From an uncultured SAR324 cluster bacterium (GTDB lineage Bacteria; SAR324; NAC60-12), in contig CABXOR010000072.1 in assembly GCA_902513935.1 (NCBI GenBank), forward strand, positions 1-6,455: a DNA stretch of 6,455 nt, in the 5' to 3' direction. The position numbers and the translations under genes were made by a program. How positions within the stretch are numbered: the stretch's first letter is position 1; every line of letters begins with the position of its first letter. The notes under the pieces were generated by a model that was not told where the DNA came from, made no database searches, and saw only the letters and a list, made by a program, of their open reading frames with translations. Positions 6,173 to 6,455 of this stretch are shown here, in pieces.

Positions 6173-6455
6173 ATGTCAACAAATCCTTCATCCGATTCCC
6201 GCAAACGTTTACTGCTGATCCGCACTGACCGCATTGGTGATACCATTCTCACTCTTCCTGCAGTAACAGTTTTGCGTAATTGCTATCCGGATTCATTCAT
6301 TGCATTTTTGGCACAGCCCTATACCGTTCCGTTAATAGAAAAGTATGCGGGAATAGATCTCTTGCTGAGCTATGAACCACAGGGACGTCACAAGGGCTGG
6401 AAAGGACTCCTTAAGCTCAGTCGTGAACTTCAGGAACTGAATTTTGACACAGCCC
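6173..6455 (+). CDS. Glycosyltransferase family 9, ADP-heptose:LPS heptosyltransferase-like, N-terminal part (3' end outside window)
   Basis: The first 94 codons from ATG 6173 read as the N-terminal Rossmann-like domain of family GT9, the heptosyltransferases that build the inner core of lipopolysaccharide from ADP-heptose on the cytoplasmic face of the inner membrane. Key features are the strand KRLLLIRTDRIGDTILTLPA (residues 11-30), in which Asp23 of the GD pair aligns with Asp13 of E. coli WaaC, then a helix ending RNCYPDS, a second strand FIAFLAQP, GIDLLLSYE, and a helix up to LNFDTA. The C-terminal nucleotide-sugar domain is outside the window, so WaaC, WaaF, RfaQ-like or another GT9 activity cannot be separated, and I give no gene symbol. 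It starts 35 bases after sdhB, has no clear ribosome binding site, and has an out-of-frame ATG eight bases before its own. It implies a Gram-negative envelope. Confidence 0.88.
   Translation, partial: MSTNPSSDSRKRLLLIRTDRIGDTILTLPAVTVLRNCYPDSFIAFLAQPYTVPLIEKYAGIDLLLSYEPQGRHKGWKGLLKLSRELQELNFDTA

Overview
The window is a stretch of ordinary bacterial chromosome, read entirely on the + strand. It has two blocks: the end of a trmD-type translation operon, and a three-subunit succinate dehydrogenase operon. A lipopolysaccharide-type glycosyltransferase gene begins at the right edge. The glycosyltransferase family 9 gene points to a Gram-negative outer membrane. The respiratory complex, however, is the SdhCAB form with a single di-heme cytochrome b, known from Bacillus, Bacteroidetes, deltaproteobacteria-like groups, the PVC phyla and similar menaquinone users; it is not the SdhCDAB form of most alpha-, beta- and gammaproteobacteria. 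I cannot name the organism. A Gram-negative lineage outside the classical proteobacteria (SAR324/deltaproteobacteria-like or PVC-like) is a guess. GC content looks moderate.

Layout: positions 1-205 hold the 3' end of rimM; 192-896 trmD; 946-1314 rplS; 1262-1960 rnhB; 1957-2317 a yraN-family gene broken by a frameshift and a stop codon; 2336-2605 rpsT. A 149-base gap follows, with a probable promoter and a small hairpin. Then come sdhC (2755-3372), sdhA (3387-5321), a 69-base gap with a clear stem-loop, sdhB (5391-6137), a short AT-rich gap, and the 5' part of a heptosyltransferase-like gene (6173 to the edge).

The left block serves ribosome and tRNA maturation: RimM matures the 30S subunit, TrmD makes m1G37 in tRNA, L19 and S20 are ribosomal proteins, and RNase HII removes ribonucleotides from DNA. 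Genes overlap or sit close together, as expected of one transcription unit. The right block encodes complex II. The flavoprotein (SdhA) and iron-sulfur protein (SdhB) are anchored by SdhC and pass electrons from succinate to quinone, probably menaquinone.

I found no mobile element, CRISPR array, tRNA, toxin or defence gene, and no sign of an undescribed multi-gene system. The most notable observation is the two-lesion decay of the yraN homologue, whose premature stop falls on the predicted catalytic glutamate codon. Next are the long rplS/rnhB overlap, which leaves only one usable rnhB start, and the hairpin between sdhA and sdhB.
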